A DNA stretch of 58,671 bases from Rhodopseudomonas sp. (GCA_016124795.1 WGNB01000065.1:1-58671); one strand, 5' to 3'. Positions 30,078-39,141 are shown, numbered from the stretch's first letter. Notes: a model not told the origin generated them from the sequence alone. A program made the numbers and translations.

Positions 30078-30452
30078 ATGAAACTGTTTCTGCCGAGCGC
30101 GCGCGCCACCAATGTCCTGCTGATCGTCGGGTTCTGTTCGCTCGGCTATGCGCTCTATATGCGCTATCTCGGCGTCGAACAGTCCGGCGTCGGACTGGCT
30201 TGCGCCGCCGGGCTCGACACCTGGCTATGCTATACGCGCCATATCGCGGTCACGCTGTTCGACCGCTCGGTGTTCGGCATTGCCGCGCTCATGCTGGCAG
30301 CGCTCCATCTGTTGCGGCCGACACTCGTCATCTTCGCGCTGGCGCTCGCCGTCACCTGTCTCGGCGTTGTTCTCTACAACGTCATGCTGTCGTCGCTGGC
30401 GGCCGGCCTGCTGGTCCTCAGCCTGGCACGTCGCGCACCCGAACCAGACTGA
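30078..30452 (+). CDS. Small polytopic membrane protein, unknown
   Basis: The product has 124 residues from the ATG at 30078. A GTG at 30036 with an AGGA site would add 14 residues. Four hydrophobic segments fill the protein (NVLLIVGFCSLGYALYM; HIAVTLFDRSVFGIAALMLA; LVIFALALAVTCLGVVLY; MLSSLAAGLLVLSL). Cysteines sit near the helix ends, and WLCYTRHIAVTLFDRS between helices is a distinctive loop. No family is recognised. Its 3' end overlaps that of the convergent ndvC gene by 35 bp. Confidence 0.65.
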   Translation: MKLFLPSARATNVLLIVGFCSLGYALYMRYLGVEQSGVGLACAAGLDTWLCYTRHIAVTLFDRSVFGIAALMLAALHLLRPTLVIFALALAVTCLGVVLYNVMLSSLAAGLLVLSLARRAPEPD

Positions 30453-32040
30453 TCGCCATTAGCAGCAAGGCGGCGCAGAGCCAGATCGACTGCCAGTTGG
30501 CTAAGCCTTCGTTGGGAACAATATAGACCACCGACACCGCCAGCACGGCCGCCCCGGCGATTTCGGCGGCGCCGCGCGAACCGCTTGCGGCCGGACGCGA
30601 CCAGGACCGGCACAGGCTGTGGCTGAAGAATGCCACCGCCACCGCGGTCAACGGTGCAAACGGGAAATCGCGATAGCGCGGATCGAACACCAAGCCGAGC
30701 GCGGTCAGGATCGACAGCATCAGCGCGGCAATCGCGATCAGCCCGATCAGGATCGTCAGCGGATCGCGGGTGCGGCCCTGCACCGGCCCGATCAGACGCG
30801 ACAGGCGCGGCGTCGGCGTCGCCCGCATGGTGGCCGCCGCCAACGCCACCGGCGCCAGCACAGCAACGGCGGCCAATGCGAGCGAACGCGCCCAGCCGCC
30901 CCAGCCGAGGCTTTCCACAGGCACATTGGCCAGTGTCCATCCGACCGTCACGCCGCTGGCCAAGGCGTTGACGGCGACCGCCAGAACCGGCGGCCATCCC
31001 ACAGGCTCCGCCTTGCGCCGCGCGAACCAGGCCGCGCCGAATACGATCAAGGCGAGCGCCATGCCCTCGCCGGCCTGCATCATCCAGTCGGGATGATTGG
31101 AGACCGGCTGTCCCCATTGGAATTTCGGTTGCCGGGTCGCGTCGTCAAGCAGCCCCCAGTGGCCGCCGACCACTCCTTCCTGGGCGCGCTTCCACGGCTC
31201 GTCATAGGCTTCGATGACGTTCACCCGGAATTTGTCGCGTGCCGCCAGCGCCAGCACATCCTGAATGACCCGCGCCTGATTGGCCGGCGACGGCAGCGCG
31301 CCTTCGCGCATCCGGCCCTGGCTCGGCCAACCGACTTCGCCGATGATCACTTCCTTGGGCGCGAATTCGCGGGCGATCTTGCGCCGGATGGAATCGACAT
31401 GCGCGGCGGCTTGACGCGCCGGAATCGGGAAGTCCTCCCAATACGGCAGGATATGGATGGTGATGAAGTCGACGGCGGCGGCAATATCGCGGTTGCGCAG
31501 CCAGAACTCCCAGACATCGGCATAGGTCACCGGCACCTTCACCTGGGCCTTGACCGAGCGGATGGTGGCGGCGAGATCGGTCGCCGTCATGTCACCGCGC
31601 AGCAGCACTTCATTGCCGACGACAATCGCGATGATGGTGTTGGGATAGGTGGCAGCCAGCCGCACCGCGTCGGCGACCTGGGTGCGGTTCTTGATCGGAT
31701 CGCTCGACAGCCAGAGGCCCTGCAACACCTTGAGACCATGCCGGGCGGCAATCGCCGGCACCTGGTCGATGCCATAGTCGGTCGAATAGGTCCGCACGCA
31801 GCCGGTGATCTTGGCCAGTTGCGTCAGATCGGCCTCGATCTGGCTGGCCGGGATCATGGTGGTGGGATCGAGCGGCGTCTGGCTGCCCTTGAACGGCGCG
31901 TAAGACAGACAATAGAGCTTGTCGCCCTTGGCCAGAGGCGATTGCGGCATCGTTTCCGGCTGGCCGAGCCAGGTCCAGGTGGCGCCGATCCCAGCCAAGG
32001 TGGCCACAAGGCAGGACGCGAAAACGAAACCGAAGCGCAT
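30418..32040 (-). CDS. ndvC: NdvC-like membrane GH17 beta-glucosyltransferase
   Basis: The product has 540 residues. A signal-anchor lies at residues 1-25. A GH17-type barrel follows: KLYCLSYAPFKGSQTPLDP near 40, IVVGNEVLLRGDMTATD (putative acid/base Glu) and IIGEVGWPSQGRM (putative nucleophile Glu). The last 200 residues carry about six membrane helices. This layout and size fit Bradyrhizobium NdvC, which with NdvB makes the cyclic beta-(1,3)-(1,6)-glucan of the periplasm. The start is the ATG at 32038-32040. It is divergent from the secreted-protein gene and ndvB, so this is a split glucan locus. Confidence 0.78.
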   Translation of the reverse strand: MRFGFVFASCLVATLAGIGATWTWLGQPETMPQSPLAKGDKLYCLSYAPFKGSQTPLDPTTMIPASQIEADLTQLAKITGCVRTYSTDYGIDQVPAIAARHGLKVLQGLWLSSDPIKNRTQVADAVRLAATYPNTIIAIVVGNEVLLRGDMTATDLAATIRSVKAQVKVPVTYADVWEFWLRNRDIAAAVDFITIHILPYWEDFPIPARQAAAHVDSIRRKIAREFAPKEVIIGEVGWPSQGRMREGALPSPANQARVIQDVLALAARDKFRVNVIEAYDEPWKRAQEGVVGGHWGLLDDATRQPKFQWGQPVSNHPDWMMQAGEGMALALIVFGAAWFARRKAEPVGWPPVLAVAVNALASGVTVGWTLANVPVESLGWGGWARSLALAAVAVLAPVALAAATMRATPTPRLSRLIGPVQGRTRDPLTILIGLIAIAALMLSILTALGLVFDPRYRDFPFAPLTAVAVAFFSHSLCRSWSRPAASGSRGAAEIAGAAVLAVSVVYIVPNEGLANWQSIWLCAALLLMAISLVRVRDVPG

Positions 32041-32466
32041 GGACGAACCTGTTCCGGCAGAATTGGGCGCAAACGAAAGGCCATAACGGCTTATCGCGCG
32101 TGCCGACGCCTGCCAAGCGCCTAAAGCCGTCACCGCCAAGGCCCTTGTCACTTCGCCGCAGCCGGCAGACGCGAAACCGGCGCCGGCTGTCGCCGACCGA
32201 CGATTTACGACCTCGCCTTCCGACCATCTGTTGGCAGCCGCATCGGGACACTGGACAAAGCCGTGCCGTTAAGGCCAAGTTTTACCGCAGAGCTTGCCGC
32301 GACGGGACGGTCCGGGATGCTCTGGCCAACAACGGCTTCGGGGAACTTGAATTCAATTTGGGCTGTACGCCGAAGGACGCCGCATTGGCGTCTCAATCCG
32401 GTCTCACAGGAGAGCGGACTTCACAGGTGGACGGCCTCCATCAACACTGGCGGGAAACTATCGTTT
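32041..32466. other. Intergenic region between ndvC and the secreted-protein gene
   Basis: This stretch of 426 bp separates divergent genes. Open frames in it are shadows without ribosome-binding sites or recognisable content. It must hold two promoters, but I could not place them with confidence. Confidence 0.5.
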
Positions 32467-32952
32467 ATGACTTCGCTGCGTCAGTCTTTCGCCATGCTCT
32501 GCGTGGCAGCCTTTAGCGTGACTGCTTCCGCCGCCTTGGCTCAGAGCGGCGGCAAGCCGGCCGAGCCGCAAAAGCCGTCGACCGAAGCGGTGATCAAGGA
32601 AGGTCAGAAAAAGGCCGACGAAATCGCCGAAGCCACCCGCGTCCTGGTCGGCCCGGCCGGCAATCCGGAATGCGTCTGGCTCGGCCGCCGCATCGTCGGC
32701 CTGCTGTGGCGCGACGATCTCGATACGGCCTTCCGCCACCTCGACCTCTACGACCGGTTCGGCTGCCCGAGCGCCCATATCCAGGCGACGTTCCGCTGCC
32801 TGGTCCGGCAGGGCAATATCGATCCGAAGGCGCCGGAGACGCTGAATGGCCGCGTTCACGCCTGCTGGCTCAATCCCGGCCTGACGCCGACTGCGGAAAC
32901 CGCGCCGGCCACCCCTTCGGCGGCCACTTCGGGTGGAACGACCAAGCCCTGA
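32467..32952 (+). CDS. Small secreted protein of the beta-glucan locus
   Basis: The product has 161 residues from the ATG at 32467. A clear signal peptide (FAMLCVAAFSVTASAALAQ) is cleaved near residue 26. The mature part has an all-alpha look (EAVIKEGQKKADEIAEATRV; LLWRDDLDTAFRHLDLYDRF) with three spaced cysteines (NPECVW, FGCPS, FRCLV) and one more in HACWL. The Ala/Thr/Pro-rich tail looks disordered. Between ndvC and ndvB it is probably a periplasmic accessory factor for glucan synthesis; rhizobial genomes often carry a similar small protein named for that pathway. No catalytic motif is seen. Confidence 0.72.
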   Translation: MTSLRQSFAMLCVAAFSVTASAALAQSGGKPAEPQKPSTEAVIKEGQKKADEIAEATRVLVGPAGNPECVWLGRRIVGLLWRDDLDTAFRHLDLYDRFGCPSAHIQATFRCLVRQGNIDPKAPETLNGRVHACWLNPGLTPTAETAPATPSAATSGGTTKP

Positions 32953-33146
32953 CGTCGTTAAATCCCGACGAATATGAACGGCGCCATAACGGTGCCATGC
33001 GTTCGTCTTGGATTTGCCATGTCAAGGATTTACTTGAACAGATACCGGATGCCGAGCTATGCTGCACCACAGCAGATTAAGCTTTGGCTGAGCCCAGGGG
33101 ACGGGTTCACGGGTCTGCCATCCAGCCCCACTTGGTTTTGAACGCT

Positions 33147-35912
33147 ATGCGCACCGTCGCTGCCGTCGTCGCCCTCGTGGTGTGCGTGCATGCTGGTTTA
33201 TGGGCTCTCTTCCGCGATCAAATCAACGCTCCGGATTTTAACGGACAGTTAGCCAGCGTTTCCTACGCGCCGTTCCAGGGCAATTCCGACGTCGAACACG
33301 GCGGCACGGCCGACGCCGCCCGCATCCGCGCCGACCTCAAGCTGCTCGCCCCGATCACCAAGGCGGTCCGCACCTATTCGTCGACCGCGGGCGTCGAACT
33401 GGTCCCCGGCATTGCCGCCGAGTTCGGACTGCGCGCCACCATCGGCGCCTGGATCGACAAGGACAAGGACCGCAACGAGCGCGAAATCCGCTCGGTCGTC
33501 GACCTCGCCAAGCGTCACAGCAACGTCAACGGCATCTTCGTCGGCAACGAAACCATCTACCGCGGCGAACTGGCGCCGAAGCCGGGCGATGCGCTCGATC
33601 CGGAAGAAGCCAGCAAGCTCGAAAGCGCCCGGACCGAGGAAGAACGCAAGAAGGTCAGCGAAGACATCGGCGTTGCTCGCCTGATCAAGATGATCCAGCG
33701 GGTCAAGCGTCAGACCACCGTGCCGGTGACCACCGGCGAAATCTACAGCGTCTGGCTGGACCATCCCGAACTGGTGTCGTCGGTCGATTTCATCGCCGCG
33801 CACATCCTGCCCTATTGGGAAGGCTTCTCGCCGAGCCAGGTGGTCGATCAGGCTTTCGTCATCTACGACAAGCTGCGCCGCGCTTACCCCGGCAAGCGGA
33901 TCGTCATCGCCGAATTTGGCTGGCCGAGCGCCGGCTACAATTACCACAACGCCCAGCCCGGCCGCATCGAACAGGCCGAGTTGCTGCGCGACTTCGTGAC
34001 CCGCGCCGATGCCTACGGCGTCGATTACAATATCGTCGAAGCCATCGATCAGCCGTGGAAGATCTTCGAAGGCGGCGTCGGCCCGTACTGGGGCATCTAT
34101 GACGCCAATCGCCAGCCAAAGTTCGCCTGGACCGGTCCGATCGGCGATCCCGATCACTGGAAGCTCGCGGGTATCGCGCTTCTGGTCAGCGTTCTGCTAT
34201 CGCTGCCGATCCTGTCGGCGAGCGCGGTGACGGTCTGGCAGACGGCAATGCTCGCCGGCGCCGCCAATGCGGTCGGCGCCTGGTCGGCCGCCTTGTTCGG
34301 CTACTGGAACGGCCACTACTTCGTGCCCGGCGCGGCCTTCGCACTCGGCCTCGGCACCCTGCTGCTGCTGCCGCTGATCGTGATTGCCCTGGCACGGATC
34401 GAGGAAATTGCGGCGATTGCCTTTGGCCGCCGGCCGTCCCGTTTGATCCCGACGCTGCCGCAGGCACCTTCGATGGTGCCGCATGCCGGCATGCCGAAGG
34501 TCTCAATCCATATCCCGGCCTATCGCGAACCGCCGGAAATGCTCAAGCAGACGCTCGACGCGGTCGCCCGGCTCGACTACCCGAACCTGGAATGCGTCGT
34601 CGTCGTCAACAACACGCCGGACCCGGCGATGTGGCTGCCGGTCGAGCAGCATTGCGAAAGCCTCGGCGAGCGCTTTAAGTTCGTGCTGGCCAACAAGCTC
34701 GAAGGTTTCAAGGCCGGCGCCCTGCGGCTGGCGATGATGCACACCGCCGCCGACGCCGAAATCATTGGCGTCATTGACGCCGACTATGTCGTGACCCCCG
34801 ACTGGCTGCGCGATCTGGTGCCGATGTTCGACGACGCCCGCGTCGGTTTGGTGCAGGCGCCGCAGGATCACCGCGACGGCGACCGCAGCATCATGCATCA
34901 CGCGATGAACGCCGAATATGCCGGCTTCTTCGATATCGGCATGGTTCAGCGGAACGAAGTCAACGCCATTGTCGTCCACGGCACCATGTTCCTGGTGCGC
35001 CGCACGGCGCTCGAATCGGCCGGCGGCTGGTCGAGCGACACCATCTGCGAGGACACCGATCTCGGTCTGACGCTGCTGGAACAAGGCTGGGTGTCGCATT
35101 ACACCAATACGCGCTACGGCCACGGCCTGCTGCCCGATACTTACGACGCCTTCAAGAAGCAGCGCGATCGCTGGGCCTATGGCGGCCTGCAAATCCTCAA
35201 GAAGCACTGGCGCCGCTTCCTGCCGGGCGCGAGCCGGCTGACCCGCGACCAGAAGCGCGAATTCTCGCTCGGCTGGCTCAACTGGCTCGGCGCCGAAAGC
35301 GTCGGCGTGGTGGTCGCGATCCTCAACATCCTGTGGGTGCCGGTCATCGCCTTCCTCGACATCGCGGTGCCGGATCGCATCCTGACCGTGCCGATCATGG
35401 CGAGCTTTGTCGTCTCGATGGCGCATTTCGTGACGCTGTATCGTCTGCGCGTCGACACCGGCAAAGGTCAGATGGCCATCGCCGCGGTCGCCGCCATGTC
35501 GGTGCAATGGACGGTGGCGCGGGCGGTCGCGGTCGGTCTGGTCAAGGACCACCTGCCCTTCGTGCGCACCGACAAAGGTGGCGCAGGCCGGCGCAAGACC
35601 GACTTCCATGCGTTCTGGGAAGCGATCATGGCGGGCCTCTTGGTCACCTGCTCGATCGTGCTGGTCGAGACCAACTACAAGCAGGTCCACGAGATCTACA
35701 TCTTCGCCGCCGTGCTGCTGATCCAGAGCCTGCCCTTCGCATCGGCGGTCGCCATCGCCCTGCTCGAACGCTCGAAGTGGAACGACTTCGCTGCCTGGCG
35801 CGCGCTGAATGCGTCGATGGCCGGTCTGGTCAGCCGCCGTCAGCGCCTCGCCAAAGCCGCGGTTGCCGCGCAACCCGCGCTGCAGAAGCCGCAAACCGAG
35901 ATGGTGCAATAG
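33147..35912 (+). CDS. ndvB: NdvB-like cyclic beta-(1,3)-(1,6)-glucan synthase (GH17-GT2 fusion)
   Basis: The product has 921 residues from the ATG at 33147. After a signal-anchor helix comes a GH17 barrel (IFVGNETIYRGELAP and IVIAEFGWPSAGYN carry the two Glu residues). Membrane helices follow near residue 340. The cytosolic GT2 domain has IGVIDADYVVTPDWL near 543, TICEDTDLGLTLLEQ near 634 and KQRDRWAYGG near 671, the processive-synthase D, DxD, ED and QxxRW set. A C-terminal membrane bundle ends it. The roughly 100 kDa size fits Bradyrhizobium NdvB. The GT2 part builds the beta-glucan chain from UDP-glucose; the GH17 part probably rearranges or cyclises it. Confidence 0.83.
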   Translation: MRTVAAVVALVVCVHAGLWALFRDQINAPDFNGQLASVSYAPFQGNSDVEHGGTADAARIRADLKLLAPITKAVRTYSSTAGVELVPGIAAEFGLRATIGAWIDKDKDRNEREIRSVVDLAKRHSNVNGIFVGNETIYRGELAPKPGDALDPEEASKLESARTEEERKKVSEDIGVARLIKMIQRVKRQTTVPVTTGEIYSVWLDHPELVSSVDFIAAHILPYWEGFSPSQVVDQAFVIYDKLRRAYPGKRIVIAEFGWPSAGYNYHNAQPGRIEQAELLRDFVTRADAYGVDYNIVEAIDQPWKIFEGGVGPYWGIYDANRQPKFAWTGPIGDPDHWKLAGIALLVSVLLSLPILSASAVTVWQTAMLAGAANAVGAWSAALFGYWNGHYFVPGAAFALGLGTLLLLPLIVIALARIEEIAAIAFGRRPSRLIPTLPQAPSMVPHAGMPKVSIHIPAYREPPEMLKQTLDAVARLDYPNLECVVVVNNTPDPAMWLPVEQHCESLGERFKFVLANKLEGFKAGALRLAMMHTAADAEIIGVIDADYVVTPDWLRDLVPMFDDARVGLVQAPQDHRDGDRSIMHHAMNAEYAGFFDIGMVQRNEVNAIVVHGTMFLVRRTALESAGGWSSDTICEDTDLGLTLLEQGWVSHYTNTRYGHGLLPDTYDAFKKQRDRWAYGGLQILKKHWRRFLPGASRLTRDQKREFSLGWLNWLGAESVGVVVAILNILWVPVIAFLDIAVPDRILTVPIMASFVVSMAHFVTLYRLRVDTGKGQMAIAAVAAMSVQWTVARAVAVGLVKDHLPFVRTDKGGAGRRKTDFHAFWEAIMAGLLVTCSIVLVETNYKQVHEIYIFAAVLLIQSLPFASAVAIALLERSKWNDFAAWRALNASMAGLVSRRQRLAKAAVAAQPALQKPQTEMVQ

Positions 35913-35923
35913 CGGCATCGCGA

Positions 35924-35954
35924 ACATGACGCCGCGTCGAACGCGGCGTCATGT
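35924..35954 (+). terminator. Hairpin terminator between ndvB and ohr
   Basis: A perfect 14-bp stem pairs 35924-35937 with 35941-35954 around a 3-base loop. It lies between two convergent stops, so it may serve both strands. The T-tract is weak (GTTT on the plus strand). Confidence 0.75.
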
Positions 35955-35963
35955 GTTTACCGG

Positions 35964-36389
35964 TCAGACGACCGAGAGCTTCACATCGATATTGTTACGG
36001 GTCGCGTTCGAGTAAGGGCAAACCTCGTGCGCCTTGGCGACGAGGGCTTCGGCCGGTGCGCGGTCAATCCCCGGCAGCGACACCGCCAGCGCAATTTCAA
36101 GGCCAAAGCCGCCTTCCGACCGCGGCCCAATGCCGACGGTCGACGTCACGCTGGCGTCGGCCGGTACTTTCGGGCCGCCCTGCGACGCGACGAACTTCAT
36201 GGCGCCGAGGAAGCAGGCGGCATAGCCGGTCGCGAACAACTGCTCCGGATTGACGCCCTTGCCGCCAGCACCGCCCAGCTCCTTGGGCGTTGCCAAGATG
36301 ACGTCGACGGCGCCGTCGAGGGTGGCGGAGTGACCGTCGCGGCCTCCGGTGGCGCGGGCGGAAGTGCGATAGAGAACATTGACAGGCAT
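35964..36389 (-). CDS. ohr: Organic hydroperoxide resistance protein Ohr
   Basis: The product has 141 residues from the ATG at 36387-36389, where similarity to Ohr begins. The two redox cysteines are present: Cys59 in [10 protein letters not shown] and Cys124 in [11 protein letters not shown]. Ohr reduces organic hydroperoxides using lipoylated proteins. It is divergent from ohrR, and two palindromes between them match the regulation expected. Confidence 0.93.
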   Translation of the reverse strand: MPVNVLYRTSARATGGRDGHSATLDGAVDVILATPKELGGAGGKGVNPEQLFATGYAACFLGAMKFVASQGGPKVPADASVTSTVGIGPRSEGGFGLEIALAVSLPGIDRAPAEALVAKAHEVCPYSNATRNNIDVKLSVV

Positions 36390-36437
36390 GGGGAGTGTCC
36401 TTTTGACGCCGGCGGTGACCGGAGGGGTTTGATAATA

Positions 36438-36456
36438 TACGCGATTAAATCGCGTA
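36438..36456. promoter_or_regulatory. OhrR operator, proximal to ohr
   Basis: A perfect palindrome with 9-base arms, TACGCGATT and AATCGCGTA, around one central A. It lies 49-67 bp upstream of the ohr start. The GATTaAATC core is shared with the second palindrome. OhrR proteins are known to bind AT-centred inverted repeats in this position. Confidence 0.72.
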
Positions 36457-36493
36457 CGACATAAATTGCCGTTTCGACCGCCATTGTCAATCT

Positions 36494-36508
36494 TGCGATT
36501 TAATCGCA
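36494..36508. promoter_or_regulatory. OhrR operator, proximal to ohrR
   Basis: A palindrome with 7-base arms, TGCGATT and AATCGCA, around one central T, 38 bp from the first. The same GCGATT half-sites are used, so one regulator probably controls both promoters, including its own. Confidence 0.68.
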
Positions 36509-36604
36509 CACGATTTATTATATCACGAAACGGTGAGCCGGCTGCGCCGCCTGTCGCAGCGGCCCTTCCGCCCCCGATCCGTCCCTCACTGCGCCGAGAC
36601 CGCT

Positions 36605-37063
36605 ATGTCGACTGCTCTTTCCGATACGAAACAAGCCGCCGCTGTCGACGATTTCCTCTGTTTTGCGATCTATTCCGCGGGTCACGCTTTCAACCGGGTC
36701 TACAAACCACTGCTCGAAGCGCTCGGCCTGACTTACCCGCAATACCTGGTCATGGTCGCGCTCTGGGCCAAGGACGACCAGACGGTCGGAAAACTCGGCG
36801 CCACGCTGTTTCTGGAATCGAGCACGCTGACACCGCTGCTCAAGCGTCTGGAGGCGCTCGGCCTGATCGCACGGCAACGCGACCCGGCCGACGAGCGACA
36901 GGTCCGCGTTCGCCTGACCGAGACTGGTTCAGCTTTGCGGGACAAGGCCCGCGACGTGCCGCAATGCCTCCTGGCGGCCAGCGGCATGTCGCTGGACGCC
37001 TTGCGCGGCTTGCAGGCGCAGATCTCGACGTTACGCGACAACCTGCTGAAATCGACGGGTTGA
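36605..37063 (+). CDS. ohrR: MarR-family organic-peroxide sensor OhrR
   Basis: The product has 152 residues from the ATG at 36605. The sensing Cys19 is in VDDFLCFAIYSAGHAFNRVY, the usual place for OhrR. The winged-helix region is GLTYPQYLVMVALWA, then LFLESSTLTPLLKRLEALGL and RDPADERQVRVRLTETG. It represses ohr until the cysteine is oxidised by organic peroxide. The divergent ohr gene and shared palindromes support the call. Confidence 0.92.
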   Translation: MSTALSDTKQAAAVDDFLCFAIYSAGHAFNRVYKPLLEALGLTYPQYLVMVALWAKDDQTVGKLGATLFLESSTLTPLLKRLEALGLIARQRDPADERQVRVRLTETGSALRDKARDVPQCLLAASGMSLDALRGLQAQISTLRDNLLKSTG

Positions 37064-37092
37064 GCCGAAAGGTAGCCGCGCTCTGCCGCCGC

Positions 37093-38259
37093 TCAGGCTG
37101 GCAGTGCGGTCTCGACCAGTTTGACCCAGTAAGACGTGCCCACCGGGATCGCGTCGTCGTTGAAATTATACGACGGGTGATGCAGGCCGGCGCTGTCGCC
37201 ATTGCCGACCCAGATGAATGCACCCGGCCGGGTGTTGAGCATGAAGGAAAAGTCCTCCGCGCCCATCATCGGCGGCAGATCGGTATCGACCCGCTCGCCG
37301 CCAACGATCTGGCTGGCGACCGACGCGGCAAAGGCGGTTTCCTTGTCGTGATTGACGAGGACCGGATAATTGCGCCGATAGGTCAAGGTCGCCTTGGCGC
37401 CGAAAGCGGCCGCGGTGTTTTCGACCAGCGTGCGCAGGCGTTGCTCGAGCATCACCCGCACGCCCTCGTCGAGGGTGCGGGCGGTGCCACGCAGCCGCAC
37501 CGTCTGCGGAATAACGTTATCGGCCGTACCGGCCTGAACGATGGTGATCGAGACCACAGCCGATTTCAACGGATCGACATTGCGCGACACGATCGACTGG
37601 ATCGCGGTGATGATATGCGCACCGACCAGCACCGTGTCGATGCCGAGATGCGGTCGTGCCGCGTGCGCGCCGACGCCTTCGATGTCGATGGTGATGTAAT
37701 CGGCCGCCGCCATGATCGGACCGGCGCGAATGCCAAATTCGCCGACCGGCATGCCGGGATAGTTGTGCATGCCGTAGACCTCATCGAGGCCGAAGCGGTC
37801 GGCCAGACCGTCGTCGAGCATCGCCTTGGCGCCGGCGCCCCCCTCTTCGGCCGGCTGGAAGATCACCACCACGGTGCCGTCGAAATTCCGGGTTTCGGCG
37901 AGATAACGCGCCGCGCCCAACAGCATGGCGGTGTGTCCGTCGTGGCCGCAGGCATGCATCTTGCCGGCAACCGTCGACTTGTACGGCAGATCGTTGGCCT
38001 CTTCGATCGGCAGCGCATCCATGTCGGCGCGCAGACCGATGGTCTTGCCGGAACTGCCTTTGCGTCCCTTGATGACGCCGACCACGCCGGTCTGGCCGAT
38101 CCCGGTCACCACCTCATCGCAACCGAAACTGCGAAGCTTGTCGGCCACCAGCGCGGCGGTCCGGTGCACGTCGTAGAGAAGTTCGGGATGGGCGTGAATC
38201 TCGCGCCGCCACGCGGTAATATCGGCATGGAACTCGGCGACACGATTGACGATCGGCAT
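37093..38259 (-). CDS. M20-family amidohydrolase (hippurate/IAA-amino-acid hydrolase type)
   Basis: The product has 388 residues. Metal-binding motifs are in order: KTIGLRADMDALPIEEANDL near 72, MHACGHDGHTAMLLGAARYL near 103 and FQPAEEGGAGAKAMLDDG near 135, with a late His in PPMMGAEDFSFML. The dimerisation domain is inserted between. Relatives remove acyl groups from amino acids (hippurate, N-acetyl amino acids, IAA conjugates). The start is the ATG at 38257-38259 after GGAGACC. It converges on ohrR. The substrate is unknown. Confidence 0.88.
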   Translation of the reverse strand: MPIVNRVAEFHADITAWRREIHAHPELLYDVHRTAALVADKLRSFGCDEVVTGIGQTGVVGVIKGRKGSSGKTIGLRADMDALPIEEANDLPYKSTVAGKMHACGHDGHTAMLLGAARYLAETRNFDGTVVVIFQPAEEGGAGAKAMLDDGLADRFGLDEVYGMHNYPGMPVGEFGIRAGPIMAAADYITIDIEGVGAHAARPHLGIDTVLVGAHIITAIQSIVSRNVDPLKSAVVSITIVQAGTADNVIPQTVRLRGTARTLDEGVRVMLEQRLRTLVENTAAAFGAKATLTYRRNYPVLVNHDKETAFAASVASQIVGGERVDTDLPPMMGAEDFSFMLNTRPGAFIWVGNGDSAGLHHPSYNFNDDAIPVGTSYWVKLVETALPA

Positions 38260-38601
38260 TTCGGTCTCCTGGCAGGCTTCCTGGATGGCCGCGCGGCGGC
38301 TCTAGCGCGACGGGCGCGAAATCGCGGGCGGATCCGCCGGTCCGTGGAGTTTAGCAAATTGCGACCGGCAGACGAGTTCAAGATATATGCACAGAGTCGG
38401 CGGTTCGGGGCACACTTTCGGGCCAATTCGGCTATCAACAGGCCCGTTTCGCCGGCGAGATTGCCGGGCCGGCCCTATTGACCGCCACGCCCTGTCCCCC
38501 TACACAGCCGTCCAGCGCATGATCCGACTTGGGACTGAACTCCCCGCCTTCGGTGATCCCGCTCGACGCGGGCCAATCGGATAAGATCATCGCATGGTGA
38601 C
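38260..38601. other. Intergenic region before tRNA-Lys
   Basis: 342 bp between the M20 gene start and the tRNA. It must hold a promoter for each direction. No conserved reading frame or strong hairpin is seen; a short frame at 38387-38584 lacks a ribosome-binding site. Confidence 0.45.
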
Positions 38602-38677
38602 GGGCGCGTAGCTCAGCTGGTAGAGCACACGACTTTTAATCGCGAGGTCCTGGGTTCGAGTCCCAGCGCGCTCACCA
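38602..38677 (+). tRNA. tRNA-Lys (anticodon TTT)
   Basis: A 76-base cloverleaf with encoded CCA end. The acceptor arm pairs GGGCGCG with CGCGCTC (one G-U). The D arm is GCTC/GAGC, the anticodon loop CTTTTAA with TTT, the T arm CTGGG/CCCAG with TTCGAGT. The anticodon stem CACGA/TCGCG has an A-C mismatch at the second pair (positions 28 and 42). Confidence 0.96.
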
Positions 38678-38793
38678 CATTTCAATCGGAAATTCCGGCT
38701 TCGATCGGACGGGCGCGTCGCCGGCCGTTTCCATTTTGTTAACCATTTCCATGCACACAGGAAGGTATTCTCCCGGGGGGCCGGAGTATATCC

Positions 38794-39141
38794 ATGCAAC
38801 TCAACGAAGAGACCTGTCCCGTACCTGAAAGCGTCCTCGGTCAGCTTTACCGAGTCAGTCCACACGGCCTGGCCGAACTGGTCGCCAGTGTGCCGCCTCA
38901 AATCCGCGCCCGGCTTGCGGTGTATTGTTACCGCCGCGCCCACCTCGCCTCGATCGGTCTGGCCATCGCCGCCAGCTGTGACGAGGACGATCTCGCCGAA
39001 TTCGGCGGCAATCTCGGCTCTGACCTTTTCGTGAGGTCCCGTCAGGCCGATACGATCACCGAAAGCCATCAGACCCAGCGCCGCAAGATCAGCCTGTCGA
39101 CGGGTCCGATCCGCGAATTGCCGCCGCTCGAAGACGATTGA
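38794..39141 (+). CDS. Conserved-looking small cytosolic protein, unknown
   Basis: The product has 115 residues with a good CGGAG ribosome-binding site eight or so bases before the ATG. It has a helical core (VLGQLYRVSPHGLAELVASV; IRARLAVYCYRRAHLASIGL) and an acidic run (CDEDDLAEFGGNLG). The C-terminus is polar and may be disordered. No family is recognised and no catalytic motif is seen. It stands alone between the tRNA and a gene-poor stretch. Confidence 0.68.
   Translation: MQLNEETCPVPESVLGQLYRVSPHGLAELVASVPPQIRARLAVYCYRRAHLASIGLAIAASCDEDDLAEFGGNLGSDLFVRSRQADTITESHQTQRRKISLSTGPIRELPPLEDD

Noticed and set aside
32100-32516. A 138-codon frame in the ndvC upstream gap
   Set aside because: Arg-rich product overlapping the start of the secreted-protein gene in another frame; no support.
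36466-38481. A long open frame opposite the M20 amidohydrolase gene, also running across ohrR in another frame
   Set aside because: It is a GC-driven shadow; the sense frames carry full family motifs.
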